Assembly: GCF_030405905.1 (NCBI RefSeq) | Contig: NZ_JASATW010000012.1 | Coordinates: forward strand, 62,001 to 126,000 | From: Sphaerothrix gracilis | GTDB lineage: Bacteria > Cyanobacteriota > Cyanobacteriia > Phormidesmidales > Phormidesmidaceae | Reading direction: 5' to 3' | DNA length: 64,000 nt | Shown here: piece after piece, positions 17,721 to 26,217 of the stretch | How positions within the stretch are numbered: the stretch's first letter is position 1 | Layout: every line of letters begins with the position of its first letter | Translations under genes and position numbers: made by a program | Notes under the pieces: generated by a model | Told to the model about the DNA's origin: nothing | The model's input: only the letters and a program-made list of their open reading frames with translations | Databases searched by the model: none

Positions 17721-19037
17721 TTGGCATTTCAGATCGGTCTATTAGGATTGGGGACGGTCGGTACCGGCACCGCCGAGATTTTGCTGAACATAGCGGGGCG
17801 GCATCCCCTTTTGCAAGAGATGGCGATCGCGCGTATTGGAGTGCGATCGCCAGATAAGCCACGTGCGATCGCCATCAGCCCAGATCTGCTCACTACCGAT
17901 CTAGAAGCGATCGCTGCCGATCCCCAAATTGACATCATCGTCGAGCTAATTGGCGGCCTAGAACCGGCGAGGTCACTCATCCTACAGGCGATCGCCCACG
18001 GTAAGCACGTTGTAACTGCCAATAAAGCCGTGATTTCCCGCTACGGCGACGAAATTTTTACAGCTGCCAACAAAGCAGGCGTCTATGTGCTGCTAGAGGC
18101 TGCCGTGGGCGGCGGCATTCCGGTGATTCAGCCGCTGAAGCAGGCATTAGGAGTCAACCGCATCAGTGCCGTCACAGGCATTATCAACGGCACCACCAAC
18201 TACATCCTCACCCGAATGCAGCGAGAGGGCGGCGATTTTGAGCCAATTCTGGCGGATGCCCAGCGCTTAGGCTACGCGGAAGCAGATCCCACCGCGGATG
18301 TAGATGGCTTAGACGCAGCCGACAAAATTGCGATCTTGGCTTCCTTGGCGTTTGGCGGACGGATTGAGCGCTCCGAGGTTCACTGTGAAGGGATTCGCCA
18401 AGTCAGTGCGGCTGACATTAACTATGCCAAGACCCTAGGTTTTGTGATTAAGCTGCTGGCGATCGCCCGGCGTCAGGCCACTACCGATTCCGATCAGCCT
18501 GATCAGCTGCAGGTGCGGGTGCATCCGACTCTGGTGCCGACCGACCATCCCCTAGCGAGCGTCAACGATGTGTTTAACGCCATTCTGGTAGAAGGGGAGC
18601 CGCTAGGTCAGGTCATGTTTCAGGGACCGGGGGCAGGCCAAGGAGCTACCGCTAGCGCCGTCGTGTCAGACATCTTGAATATCGTGGCGACGCTAAAAAT
18701 TGGCGGTACGGCGAAGCAGCCAGAGGAACTCAATCCCCTCCTAGCCTGTAGCCACCAGCACTACTGCACTATTAGCCCCTTAGCAGACTTAATCAGCCGC
18801 TTTTACGTGCGAGTAATTGCCAATGACCAGCCGGGCGTGATTGGCAAGCTGGGTACCTGCTTTGGCTGGCATGATGTCAGCATTGAGTCAGTGGTACAGA
18901 TTAGCCGCCAGAAAGAACTGGCTGAGATTGTGGTGGTAACGCACGAAGTTCAAGAGGGCAACCTACAGCGGGCCTTAGAAGAAATTCGTACCTTTAAGGA
19001 AATTTTGGACGTTCCTAGCCTGCTGCGGGTTTTGTAA
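17721..19037 (+). CDS. hom: Homoserine dehydrogenase
   Basis: Reduces aspartate semialdehyde to homoserine in threonine and methionine synthesis. The 438-residue protein starts with the NAD(P) fold IGLLGLGTVGTGTAE, continues with the catalytic region TANKAVIS, AAVGGGIPVI and GIINGTTNYILT, and has DPTADVDGLDAADK. It ends in an ACT domain (YVRVIANDQPGVIGKL onward), the usual site of threonine feedback inhibition. The start codon is TTG at 17721; the usual N-terminus MAFQIGLLG begins exactly there. prmC follows after 8 bases, so they are probably co-transcribed. Confidence 0.96.
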   Translation: MAFQIGLLGLGTVGTGTAEILLNIAGRHPLLQEMAIARIGVRSPDKPRAIAISPDLLTTDLEAIAADPQIDIIVELIGGLEPARSLILQAIAHGKHVVTANKAVISRYGDEIFTAANKAGVYVLLEAAVGGGIPVIQPLKQALGVNRISAVTGIINGTTNYILTRMQREGGDFEPILADAQRLGYAEADPTADVDGLDAADKIAILASLAFGGRIERSEVHCEGIRQVSAADINYAKTLGFVIKLLAIARRQATTDSDQPDQLQVRVHPTLVPTDHPLASVNDVFNAILVEGEPLGQVMFQGPGAGQGATASAVVSDILNIVATLKIGGTAKQPEELNPLLACSHQHYCTISPLADLISRFYVRVIANDQPGVIGKLGTCFGWHDVSIESVVQISRQKELAEIVVVTHEVQEGNLQRALEEIRTFKEILDVPSLLRVL

Positions 19038-19045
19038 ACTGAGCG

Positions 19046-19963
19046 ATGCCGTTCATTGTCGGAGCCGAGCTTTGGAACTGGTGGCAAACAGCGCGTCAGC
19101 AAGCGTCCCAAAACGCGATCGATCCCGCCGAAGCTGACTGGCTTTTACGAGCGGTGACGGGGCTAGATGCCCTGGCGCTGCGGCTGGCTACCTTTAAAGA
19201 AAAATCTCAGGTTAACTGCGATCGCTCCCTAGCAGAACTCAAGTATCTCTGGCAGCAACGCGTAGGCGATCGCGTTCCAGTCCAGTACTTAGTCGGTCAG
19301 GTATGCTGGCGGGACTTGACGCTGCGGGTAACGCCAGATGTGCTCATTCCCCGTCCGGAGACTGAGCTGATAGTTGAAATTGCTGCCGAGTTAGTTGCTC
19401 AAAGTCCTATGGCCGCGCAGCTTCGCAGTGGCCTCTGGATTGATCTGGGTACAGGCAGCGGGGCGATCGCTTTGGGGCTAGCGACTCTATTTCCCCAGGC
19501 TGAGATTATTGCTACCGATGTCAGTGCCAAAGCGGTGGCGATCGCCCAGGAAAATGCGGCCAGAAACAGTTTGGGCGATCGCATCCAGTTTTTGCAGGGA
19601 GCCTGGCTAGAACCGGCAAAGAAGCTTAAAGGCCAGATTGCAGGACTGATCTCTAACCCACCGTATATCCCCTCCGACACCGTCTTAGCCCTAGAGCCTG
19701 AAGTCACGCGCCACGAACCCCACCTGGCTTTAGATGGCGGCAAAGATGGCCTAGACTGCATTCGCCACTTAGCAACGGTCGCGCCTTCCTACCTGCAGTT
19801 GGGTGGTTTATGGCTGGTCGAAATCATGCAGGGACAGGGACAGGCCGTATCAGAAATTCTGTTGGCAACAAACAGCTATGAGCAAATCCAGCTTCATTAC
19901 GATTTAGCGGGCCGCGATCGCTTTGTCAGCGCTACCTGCAGGCTTTTGCCTCATCCTAGTTAA
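19046..19963 (+). CDS. prmC: Release factor glutamine methyltransferase PrmC
   Basis: Methylates the glutamine of the GGQ motif in peptide chain release factors. The 305-residue protein has the SAM-binding motif DLGTGSGAIALGLA, the acidic residue in IIATDVSAKAVAIA and the catalytic NPPYIPS. The RPETELIVE segment is typical of PrmC. It lies 8 bases after hom and its last 8 bases overlap the opposing AlaX gene. Confidence 0.93.
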   Translation: MPFIVGAELWNWWQTARQQASQNAIDPAEADWLLRAVTGLDALALRLATFKEKSQVNCDRSLAELKYLWQQRVGDRVPVQYLVGQVCWRDLTLRVTPDVLIPRPETELIVEIAAELVAQSPMAAQLRSGLWIDLGTGSGAIALGLATLFPQAEIIATDVSAKAVAIAQENAARNSLGDRIQFLQGAWLEPAKKLKGQIAGLISNPPYIPSDTVLALEPEVTRHEPHLALDGGKDGLDCIRHLATVAPSYLQLGGLWLVEIMQGQGQAVSEILLATNSYEQIQLHYDLAGRDRFVSATCRLLPHPS

Positions 19964-20624
19964 AGGAGCTATCTTCTCTAACCTGATCGCTGATATAAAT
20001 TTCAACCCTTTCTTTGCCTTTACCGCCAGTTTTTCGCTTTAGCCTCACTTCGCCGACTTCGCTAGTTTTTCTAATGTGGGTACCGCCACACGGAACTTGG
20101 GCAAACCCATCTACTTTCCAGTATCGTTGTTCAGCTTTTTCATCGCTAAAAGCGCTAATAACAGCTTGATCAGATTTAACGAGCTGATTGGCATCGGCTT
20201 GGATTTGGGGGAGTATTTCCGCCAGACTGTGAGGCCATAAAAACTCTATTCTCGCTTTGCGTTCAGAAATGTGAGCTCCTATTTTTTCAATACCAGGAAG
20301 CGTGCTATAAATCAGTTCCAGCACGACTTCTGCGGCAAAGTGTAGACGCATCAGCCTATAGCGTCGTGGCCAGTCAATGCTCATTCTGACAGAATCGCCA
20401 GGCTTCAAGTGATGACTATTTCCCAGAGTATAAACAATTGTCTTTTCTTGCTTGGTTGCTCGTAGAACTTGATAGCCCCCGATTGCACCAAAATCGCTCT
20501 CCTGACCTCCCGAAAATGCGTAGAAGATAGTCTCTTTAACCGTTATGTCAGGCCCTTCAACCTTCGTAACTTTAGTAGATAAATCTGTGAGATAGGGATT
20601 TTCCCAGAAAACCTTGTGGGTCAT
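19956..20624 (-). CDS. AlaX-type trans-editing protein (alanyl-tRNA editing family)
   Basis: A 222-residue free-standing relative of the AlaRS editing domain, expected to hydrolyse mischarged aminoacyl-tRNA(Ala). The N-terminal barrel shows FYAFSGGQESDFG. The second half should hold the metal site HxxxH plus CxxxH. The second motif is present as CGGTHIRKTSEVG, but the first reads LHFAAE, so the second His is replaced by Glu. This may be a subfamily trait. ATG at 20624 was preferred to TTG at 20636 because conserved sequence begins there. It overlaps prmC tail to tail by 8 bases. Confidence 0.82.
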   Translation of the reverse strand: MTHKVFWENPYLTDLSTKVTKVEGPDITVKETIFYAFSGGQESDFGAIGGYQVLRATKQEKTIVYTLGNSHHLKPGDSVRMSIDWPRRYRLMRLHFAAEVVLELIYSTLPGIEKIGAHISERKARIEFLWPHSLAEILPQIQADANQLVKSDQAVISAFSDEKAEQRYWKVDGFAQVPCGGTHIRKTSEVGEVRLKRKTGGKGKERVEIYISDQVREDSSFN

Positions 20625-20749
20625 CAACTGCACCAAAATATTGACTTGTGTAGTGGTTTTCTAGAGCGTAACGAGCAGGAAAACTATTTGTCTTGAACAA
20701 AATTGCTTTGTCAAGATTAGCAAAAGCGATTACTTAACAAATTAAAATC

Positions 20750-20774
20750 CCTGAGTTCTTCGCGAGAACTCAGG
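20750..20774 (-). terminator. Hairpin, probable minus-strand terminator
   Basis: Perfect arms cctgagttct (20750-20759) and agaactcagg (20765-20774), loop of 5. On the minus strand the hairpin is followed by gattttaattt, a loose T tract, so it may end transcription from the HEAT-repeat gene. It is 280 bases from that gene's stop, with the MITE-like element between them. Confidence 0.5.
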
Positions 20775-20884
20775 AATCTGACGCCAGATTATGCCTTGAT
20801 TCAGCAATACCTAAACGATTGGTGGATGAGGCAGTAGACAATTAAACACCTGCCCTGCCTTGGCATAAATGAGATATCAGAGAC

Positions 20885-21030
20885 TAGTGGGCTGACACGC
20901 CTCAAATGGTGCAAATGATCAATAGGCTAAAACCCTTGGATTCGGTGCGTTACGCTGCGCTTTTCTACTATGCCCTTCGGGCTATACAGCACCCTACTTC
21001 ATTCTTCATTTTAGCTGTGTCGCGCCACTA
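20885..21030. mobile_element. MITE-like element with 23-base terminal inverted repeats
   Basis: The left end tagtgggctgacacgcctca and the reverse complement of the right end tagtggcgcgacacagctaa match at 17 of the first 23 positions. The element is about 146 bases, begins and ends in TA (TA target duplication is usual for IS630/mariner-type elements) and has no coding capacity. The interior holds a GC-rich imperfect palindrome (gtgcgttacgctgcgc and related). A near-identical copy of the right-end repeat occurs at 26025-26047, showing that the sequence is dispersed. Confidence 0.65.
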
Positions 21031-21056
21031 GAACCGTCGGTGGAGAGCACGACTAT

Positions 21057-21743
21057 CTATTCGTGACTGGCTTCGCTGTTGGCTAAACGTTCTAGGGAAA
21101 TGCGAGCCGCTGCCGATACTTGGGGATGGGGATCGCGCTCTAGAAACTTGAGGGCGGGTTCAGTTTTTTCACTGGGCAAGTTTGCTAGGGCTTCGGCTAG
21201 GCGCTGTCGTACTAGCCAGTCCTCAGATTGAGCAAACCTGAGAATATCCTCGACGGCGCTGGTGTCTTTGATTTCGCCTAAAGCCGCGATCGCTGCCTGC
21301 TGCATGACGACTTCGTCGCTGTTGAGCGCTTCGATTAAAATGTCGTGGGCGCGGGGGTCTTTCAGGTTGCCTAGAGAGACTGCCGCACTAAAGCGCACCA
21401 GCCAGTCTGTTTCTTCGTAGAAAGCATGGGACAAAGCTTCAAAAGCACGGGGATCTTCTAAGTAGCCCAGTGCACCAGCAGCATCAGCCCGGATACCATA
21501 GTCCGGATCGCTCTCTAAAATATTGACCAGTACGTCATAGGTTTTCTCGTCAGGCTTCACTCCCAGGGCAAACACCGCCATCGATCGCACCTGCAAGTTC
21601 TTTTCGTTCTCAACAACTTTCCTAATTAAGGGAGCTGCGTCAGTGGCCGAGACGCGGCGCAGTGCTGCCAGCGCCAGCATCCGATCCTTAGAATTGTCGC
21701 TCTCTAACTGAGTGGAAAGTTCTTCGAGATTCGGTGCGTTCAT
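21057..21743 (-). CDS. HEAT-repeat protein (PBS-lyase-like)
   Basis: A 228-residue all-helical protein made of about six HEAT/PBS-lyase repeats of 31 residues. Repeat phrases include VRSMAVFALG, IRADAAGALGYLEDPRAFEAL, VRFSAAVSLGNLKDPRAHDIL and MQQAAIAALGEIKD. No catalytic residues of bilin lyases can be recognised. Cyanobacterial relatives include bilin lyase subunits and the phycobilisome-degradation protein NblB, but I see nothing that settles between these and a general protein-binding role. Confidence 0.85.
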   Translation of the reverse strand: MNAPNLEELSTQLESDNSKDRMLALAALRRVSATDAAPLIRKVVENEKNLQVRSMAVFALGVKPDEKTYDVLVNILESDPDYGIRADAAGALGYLEDPRAFEALSHAFYEETDWLVRFSAAVSLGNLKDPRAHDILIEALNSDEVVMQQAAIAALGEIKDTSAVEDILRFAQSEDWLVRQRLAEALANLPSEKTEPALKFLERDPHPQVSAAARISLERLANSEASHE

Positions 21744-21833
21744 AGCAGCCCCCGTTACAAATATTTACACTAGGCTCATTATAGGAGCCCAGTGTGTTCA
21801 AAGAGGTCTTCACTCAGGTAGGGATTTACTCAC

Positions 21834-23078
21834 CTAAGTTGTGTATTCCGCATTGATGCGCACATAGTCGTAGCTGAGGTCGCAGCCCCAGGCAGTTCCT
21901 TTCCCGGGTCCGTTACCAATGCTGATTTGAATGTTGACCGTATTATCCGGCGTTAGATATTCCCCTGCAGCCACCTGCTTCAGATAGGCATTGGCAGCCT
22001 GCCGGTCGAAGGGCTGGGGCTGTCCCTGCTCCATCAGCAGCAGATCGCCCAGCATCACCTTTAGCTCCTCCTGCTCAAAAGGCACCCCGGCTCGCCCTGC
22101 GGCTCCGGCAATCCGCCCCCAGTTGGGATCGCGGCCAAAAATAGCTGATTTGACTAAAGAAGATCCGGCCACTGTCCGGGCCACAAGCTGGGCGGCAGCA
22201 TCATTAACCGCTCCGGCAACGCTGACTTCCACCAGGCAGGTAGCTCCTTCTCCATCGCGGGCGATCGCCTTGGCTAAGTAAATACAAACCTCCGTCAGCA
22301 TGGCCTCTATCTTTTTCGCTTCTGGCCCCATTTCAGTGATGGCGGGGGTGCGAGACTGGCCGTTGGCTAAGGCGATGAGTGAGTCATTGGTGCTGGTATC
22401 GCCATCTACGGTGATTTGGTTAAAGCTGCGATCGGCGGCACGCTTCAGCATGTCCTGCCAAAGCTGATGGGAAACGCTAGCATCACAGGTGATAAAGGAC
22501 AGCATCGTCGCCATATTGGGATGAATCATGCCAGAGCCTTTAGCAATGCCGCCAATCCGTACCGGGCGATCGCCGAGGCGGGTTTCTAAAGCAATTGACT
22601 TAGGCACTAGGTCAGTGGTCAAAATCGCTTTGGCAGCCGTCTCAGCTCCGGCCACAGAGGCGGCATCGACCAGTTCCGGCATCGCCCGCTTTAGCGGCTC
22701 CATTTTGATCCGCTGGCCGATGACCCCTGTAGAAGCAATCAAAATGGAACTGGCTGGCACCGCCAGCGCCGCCGCCAAAGCCTCAGCACTTTCGATCGCA
22801 TCCTGCCAGCCCTGGGTACCCGTACAGGCGTTGGCCTGACCCGCATTGCAGAGAATAGCGCGAGCGACAGCTTTTTCCTCTAGGCGCTCACGGCAGTAGT
22901 CTACGCAGGCAGCTCTTACCTGGCTGGTGGTGAACACACCCGCCGCGATCGCATCGGTATCTGAGACAATTAGCGCCAAGTCCAAAGCACCCGACGGCTT
23001 TAGCCCCGCTTTAATCCCTGCAGCACGAAAGCCCTTAGGCGCGGCGATTCCCCCTGAAACCTGCTGCCAGTCTGCCAT
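21834..23078 (-). CDS. argJ: Bifunctional ornithine acetyltransferase / N-acetylglutamate synthase ArgJ
   Basis: Recycles the acetyl group from N-acetylornithine to glutamate in arginine synthesis, and can also use acetyl-CoA. The 414-residue precursor has the self-cleavage site: KGSGMIHPNMATMLSF, where cleavage falls before the Thr of ATML, giving alpha and beta chains. Other marks are ILCNAGQANACTG near residue 95, DGDTSTNDS and GRDPNWGRIAGAAGRAG. It is a single gene whose product is normally part of the acetyl cycle. Confidence 0.96.
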   Translation of the reverse strand: MADWQQVSGGIAAPKGFRAAGIKAGLKPSGALDLALIVSDTDAIAAGVFTTSQVRAACVDYCRERLEEKAVARAILCNAGQANACTGTQGWQDAIESAEALAAALAVPASSILIASTGVIGQRIKMEPLKRAMPELVDAASVAGAETAAKAILTTDLVPKSIALETRLGDRPVRIGGIAKGSGMIHPNMATMLSFITCDASVSHQLWQDMLKRAADRSFNQITVDGDTSTNDSLIALANGQSRTPAITEMGPEAKKIEAMLTEVCIYLAKAIARDGEGATCLVEVSVAGAVNDAAAQLVARTVAGSSLVKSAIFGRDPNWGRIAGAAGRAGVPFEQEELKVMLGDLLLMEQGQPQPFDRQAANAYLKQVAAGEYLTPDNTVNIQISIGNGPGKGTAWGCDLSYDYVRINAEYTT

Positions 23079-23352
23079 AACGTCCTCTTCTCACTACTGC
23101 ATGAGAGGGGATTATAGCAGGCTTTCCGATGGCTGAATTCTGCAGGTGAAGGCTTCATGACTCTTAACTATGAGGATTCGGCTCCGGCTTAGCGGCTGAA
23201 TTTCTGTCATTCTCACCTCATTTCTTTTATTCTCAGGTCACTTGCGGGCGATTTTTGACGCAGCTTGTTGACGACACAACTCCTCTCGCTCTCCTCAAGT
23301 TGCTTTATAGTTGAAAAACTGACTATGACTAATTTGATTGCCGGAGGCCAGT

Positions 23353-24237
23353 TTGAGTTTTTCTGCAGAAGATTTTGCCAAGGCTTTAGAGCAGCACGAC
23401 TATCAGTTTCAGAAAGGTAGCGTGGTGCGTGGCACGGTCTTTAGCCATACAGACCAAGGGGCCTACGTAGATATTGGCGGCAAGGCAGCGGCGTTCCTAC
23501 CGCTAAAAGAAGCCTCACTGAAAAAGATTACGCCGGCTGAGCTGCCGGAAATTCTGCCTCTAGAGGAAGCCGGCCAGTTTTTGATCATTCGGGATCAAAA
23601 TGCCGACGGTCAGGTAATTCTGTCAATTCGTGAGATGCAGCTCAAGCAGCTTTGGCAGCGCCTCAGCGAAATGCAGGAAGCCAATGAGACTTTGCAAGTT
23701 ACTGTCAACGGAACCAACAAAGGCGGCGTTCTAGCTGATGTGGACGGTCTGCGGGGCTTTATTCCGCGATCGCATTTAGCGGTACGAATCGACGATTTAG
23801 AAAGCCTGGTAGGACAAACCCTGACGGTGGCTTTTCTAGATGTCTCGCCCGAAGCGAATAAGCTGGTGCTGTCGGAGCGCATCGCCGCCCGCTCGGCCAG
23901 AATGAGCCGCCTCGAACTCGGTCAGCTCATTGAAGGCACAGTCGCCAATATCAAGCCCTTCGGCGTCTTTATTGAATTTGACGGCGTCACGGGGCTGCTG
24001 CACGTTAATCAGGTCAGCAAAAACTACGTCGATTCGCTGCCTAATTTGTTTCAGGTCGGGCAGGCCATTAAAGCCGTTGTGGTCAACGTAGACGAAACTA
24101 ACCGCCGTATTTCGCTTTCAACCAAGGTGCTGGAAAAGTTTCCGGGTGAAATGCTGCAAAAGCAGGATGAGCTGATGGCAGATGCGGAAAATCGCCTACA
24201 GTCAATCAGTAAGGTTCTGGCCGAGGCCGATATTTAA
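23353..24237 (+). CDS. S1-domain ribosomal protein (Rps1b type)
   Basis: A 294-residue protein with three S1 RNA-binding domains: GSVVRGTVFSHTDQGAYVDIGGK (about 20-90, shown here in short as GSVVRGTVFS), a middle degenerate one (about 105-175) and GQLIEGTVANIKPFGVF (about 195-265). It is shorter than E. coli S1 (six domains) and fits the second cyanobacterial S1 protein, which binds mRNA. The start is set at TTG 23353, not the upstream TTG 23338, because a perfect ribosome-binding site ggagg (23343-23347) ends five bases before it. Three bases after its stop begins the Tab2 gene, so translation-related genes sit together. Confidence 0.88.
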   Translation: MSFSAEDFAKALEQHDYQFQKGSVVRGTVFSHTDQGAYVDIGGKAAAFLPLKEASLKKITPAELPEILPLEEAGQFLIIRDQNADGQVILSIREMQLKQLWQRLSEMQEANETLQVTVNGTNKGGVLADVDGLRGFIPRSHLAVRIDDLESLVGQTLTVAFLDVSPEANKLVLSERIAARSARMSRLELGQLIEGTVANIKPFGVFIEFDGVTGLLHVNQVSKNYVDSLPNLFQVGQAIKAVVVNVDETNRRISLSTKVLEKFPGEMLQKQDELMADAENRLQSISKVLAEADI

Positions 24238-24240
24238 GCT

Positions 24241-25107
24241 ATGGGTACCGTTTGGGAACTCGATTTTTATTCACGCCCCATCGTGGACGAGCGCGGTAAA
24301 AAGCTTTGGGAAGTGCTGATTGTAGAAGGCGCTCAGGGCGTCAATTCGCCTCATAAAGACCTGTTTCAGTACAGCAAGTTTCTATCCAACACCGAAGTCA
24401 ATTCCATTCAGCTTCAGGCCGCCATTGAGGAAGCGATCGCGCAGGCCCCTGCCCCCCCCAGCCGGATCCGCTTCTTTCGCTATGCGATGCAGGCCATGAT
24501 TGAGCGGGCCTGCAATGCGCTCAATATCGCGGCCAAGCCCAGCCGTCGTACCCTAGCCCTGCAGCAGCTTTTAGAGCAGCGTCAGGCAGCGGTTTATCCG
24601 CAGGAACCGGGCTATCAGCCCTCCACTAACCCCGTCGTCAGTGCTCCGCCTCCTGCGCCTAAAGCCCTACCTGACGCCCTGGTAGGTCAGCAGTGGGCCT
24701 TTGTTACCCTAACGGCGCAAGACTTTGCCGATATGCCTGAGTGGGAAATTGACTTTGGCGAAGCCTTTCCGTTGGAGATGGTTGGCGTCTCCCCGGATCA
24801 GCGCATTCCCGGCGTGATTATTTTTTCACCCAGGGCGCTGCCCCTGGCTGGCTGGATGTCGGGCCTAGAGCTTGCCTACCTCAACGCTAGCCCCGCCCCT
24901 CAGCCCGCTCAGCTTCTGCTCGAAACCGGCACCACCGAGAGCTGGATTCTAGCCAATCTCAATACGCCTAAGGCCCAAACCGAAGCCCAAAACTTCGAGC
25001 AGGCTAAGCAGGCCGCCAACCAGGTTCACTTTGTAGCAGTGCAGTCTTCGCCAGAAGCTGAATCCTTTGCTGGCTTCTGGCTGCTGCAGGAGCGGCTGTT
25101 TGGCTAG
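24241..25107 (+). CDS. Tab2/Atab2-family RNA-binding protein
   Basis: A 288-residue protein of the Tab2/Atab2 family (DUF1092). Plant and algal members bind the psaB leader and are needed for photosystem I translation. Marks are the N-terminal GTVWELDFYSRPIVDE, the middle RIRFFRYAMQAMI and the C-terminal FWLLQERLFG. A Pro/Ala-rich spacer sits at about 130-145. It starts three bases after the S1-domain gene and its stop overlaps the next start by one base, so the three genes are likely one operon. Confidence 0.9.
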   Translation: MGTVWELDFYSRPIVDERGKKLWEVLIVEGAQGVNSPHKDLFQYSKFLSNTEVNSIQLQAAIEEAIAQAPAPPSRIRFFRYAMQAMIERACNALNIAAKPSRRTLALQQLLEQRQAAVYPQEPGYQPSTNPVVSAPPPAPKALPDALVGQQWAFVTLTAQDFADMPEWEIDFGEAFPLEMVGVSPDQRIPGVIIFSPRALPLAGWMSGLELAYLNASPAPQPAQLLLETGTTESWILANLNTPKAQTEAQNFEQAKQAANQVHFVAVQSSPEAESFAGFWLLQERLFG

Positions 25108-25961
25108 TGGCTATGCGCTCTTCTCCAACGTCAAGACAGTTCTTTTGGCGGCGCGTAGGCACCTACGCTCTGATGAGCGCGATCGCGCTGATTATGCTGC
25201 TGCCGCTGCTGTGGCTGATCAGCACCGCCTTCAAGTCTCCCACTGAAAATATTTTTCAGTTTCCGCCCCAGTTCATTCCCCGCCAGCCCACCTTGCAGAA
25301 CTTCGTGGCAGTTTGGCAGGCTAACCCCTTTGGCCGCTACTTTTTTAACAGCACCCTGGTAGCGGGGCTGACGGTGGTGCTCAATTTGCTGTTCTGTGCC
25401 CTAGCCGCCTATCCCTTAGCCCGTCTGTCTTTTCGCGGGCGAGAGGTCATTTTTTCTATCATCGTGTCCACCATCATGATTCCGTTTCAGATCGTGATGA
25501 TTCCGCTGTACGTTTTGACGGTGCAGCTTGGGCTACGGAATACCTATCTGGGCATTATCTTTCCGTCCTTGGCGTCGGCCTTTGGTATTTTTTTGCTGCG
25601 GCAGGCATTTCAGGGAGTACCTAAGGAGCTAGAGGAAGCTGCCCGCATGGATGGCTGCGGCGAGCTGGGTATCTGGTGGAACGTGATGATTCCGGCAGTG
25701 CGCCCGGCCCTGGTAACCCTGGCTATCTTCGTGCTGATTGGCTCCTGGAGCGACTTTCTCTGGCCGCTGATCGTCCTCGATCGCCCTGAAATGTATACCC
25801 TGCCGCTAGGCGTAGCTAAGCTGGCGGGAGGGCTTTCTGGAGATGACTGGCGACAAATTGCCGCTGGCTCGGTCATTTCCGTCGCGCCGATCATTCTAGT
25901 GTTCGTGGCTCTGCAGCGCTACATCGTGCCCACCAACTCCGGCAGCGGCCTCAAAGGGTAA
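25107..25961 (+). CDS. Sugar-type ABC transporter permease (MalG/UgpE family)
   Basis: A 284-residue inner membrane permease with six hydrophobic segments. The cytoplasmic loop EELEEAARMDGCGELGIWW is the EAA motif that contacts the ATPase. The family imports oligosaccharides or glycerol phosphate, and the substrate cannot be told. No binding protein, second permease or ATPase is adjacent, so its partners must be elsewhere. The GTG start overlaps the Tab2 stop by one base; an ATG follows two codons later. Confidence 0.88.
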   Translation: MAMRSSPTSRQFFWRRVGTYALMSAIALIMLLPLLWLISTAFKSPTENIFQFPPQFIPRQPTLQNFVAVWQANPFGRYFFNSTLVAGLTVVLNLLFCALAAYPLARLSFRGREVIFSIIVSTIMIPFQIVMIPLYVLTVQLGLRNTYLGIIFPSLASAFGIFLLRQAFQGVPKELEEAARMDGCGELGIWWNVMIPAVRPALVTLAIFVLIGSWSDFLWPLIVLDRPEMYTLPLGVAKLAGGLSGDDWRQIAAGSVISVAPIILVFVALQRYIVPTNSGSGLKG

Positions 25962-26024
25962 AGAGGGTGAAGTTAAGGCAATGGTCATGCCTATCAGGTT
26001 TTGATTTTTCAATTGGGGCATCGG

Positions 26025-26102
26025 TAGCGGCGCGACACAGCTAAAATTGGAGCTTTAATTGGAGCTTTTGCAGGTTGGCGTTGAGCATAGCGCAACCCAA
26101 CA
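26025..26102. repeat. Partial copy of the MITE-like repeat
   Basis: Bases 26025-26047 match the right-end repeat of the element at 20885-21030 in 22 of 23 positions. Next comes an imperfect palindrome, gttggcg (26074) with cgcaacccaac (26091-26101), similar in design to the interior of the first element. I found no second terminal repeat nearby, so this copy looks truncated. Confidence 0.55.
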
Positions 26103-26217
26103 TCGGCAGGGCTTCTGTTGAGTTTTCCGTTATTAGCCAACCTCCATTCTCATGCCGGTCATTCTAGTAGCGTAGGCACCGCCCGCTATCCGAAAAGTTG
26201 CAGCTTGGATGACATAC

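Larger units (their letters stand above)
20625..21056. other. Intergenic region carrying a hairpin and a MITE-like element
   Basis: 432 bases upstream of the AlaX gene and downstream of the HEAT-repeat gene (both minus strand). It holds a perfect 10-base hairpin (20750-20774) and a short inverted-repeat element (20885-21030), listed separately. The remaining part is AT-rich with no ORF that looks coding. Confidence 0.6.
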
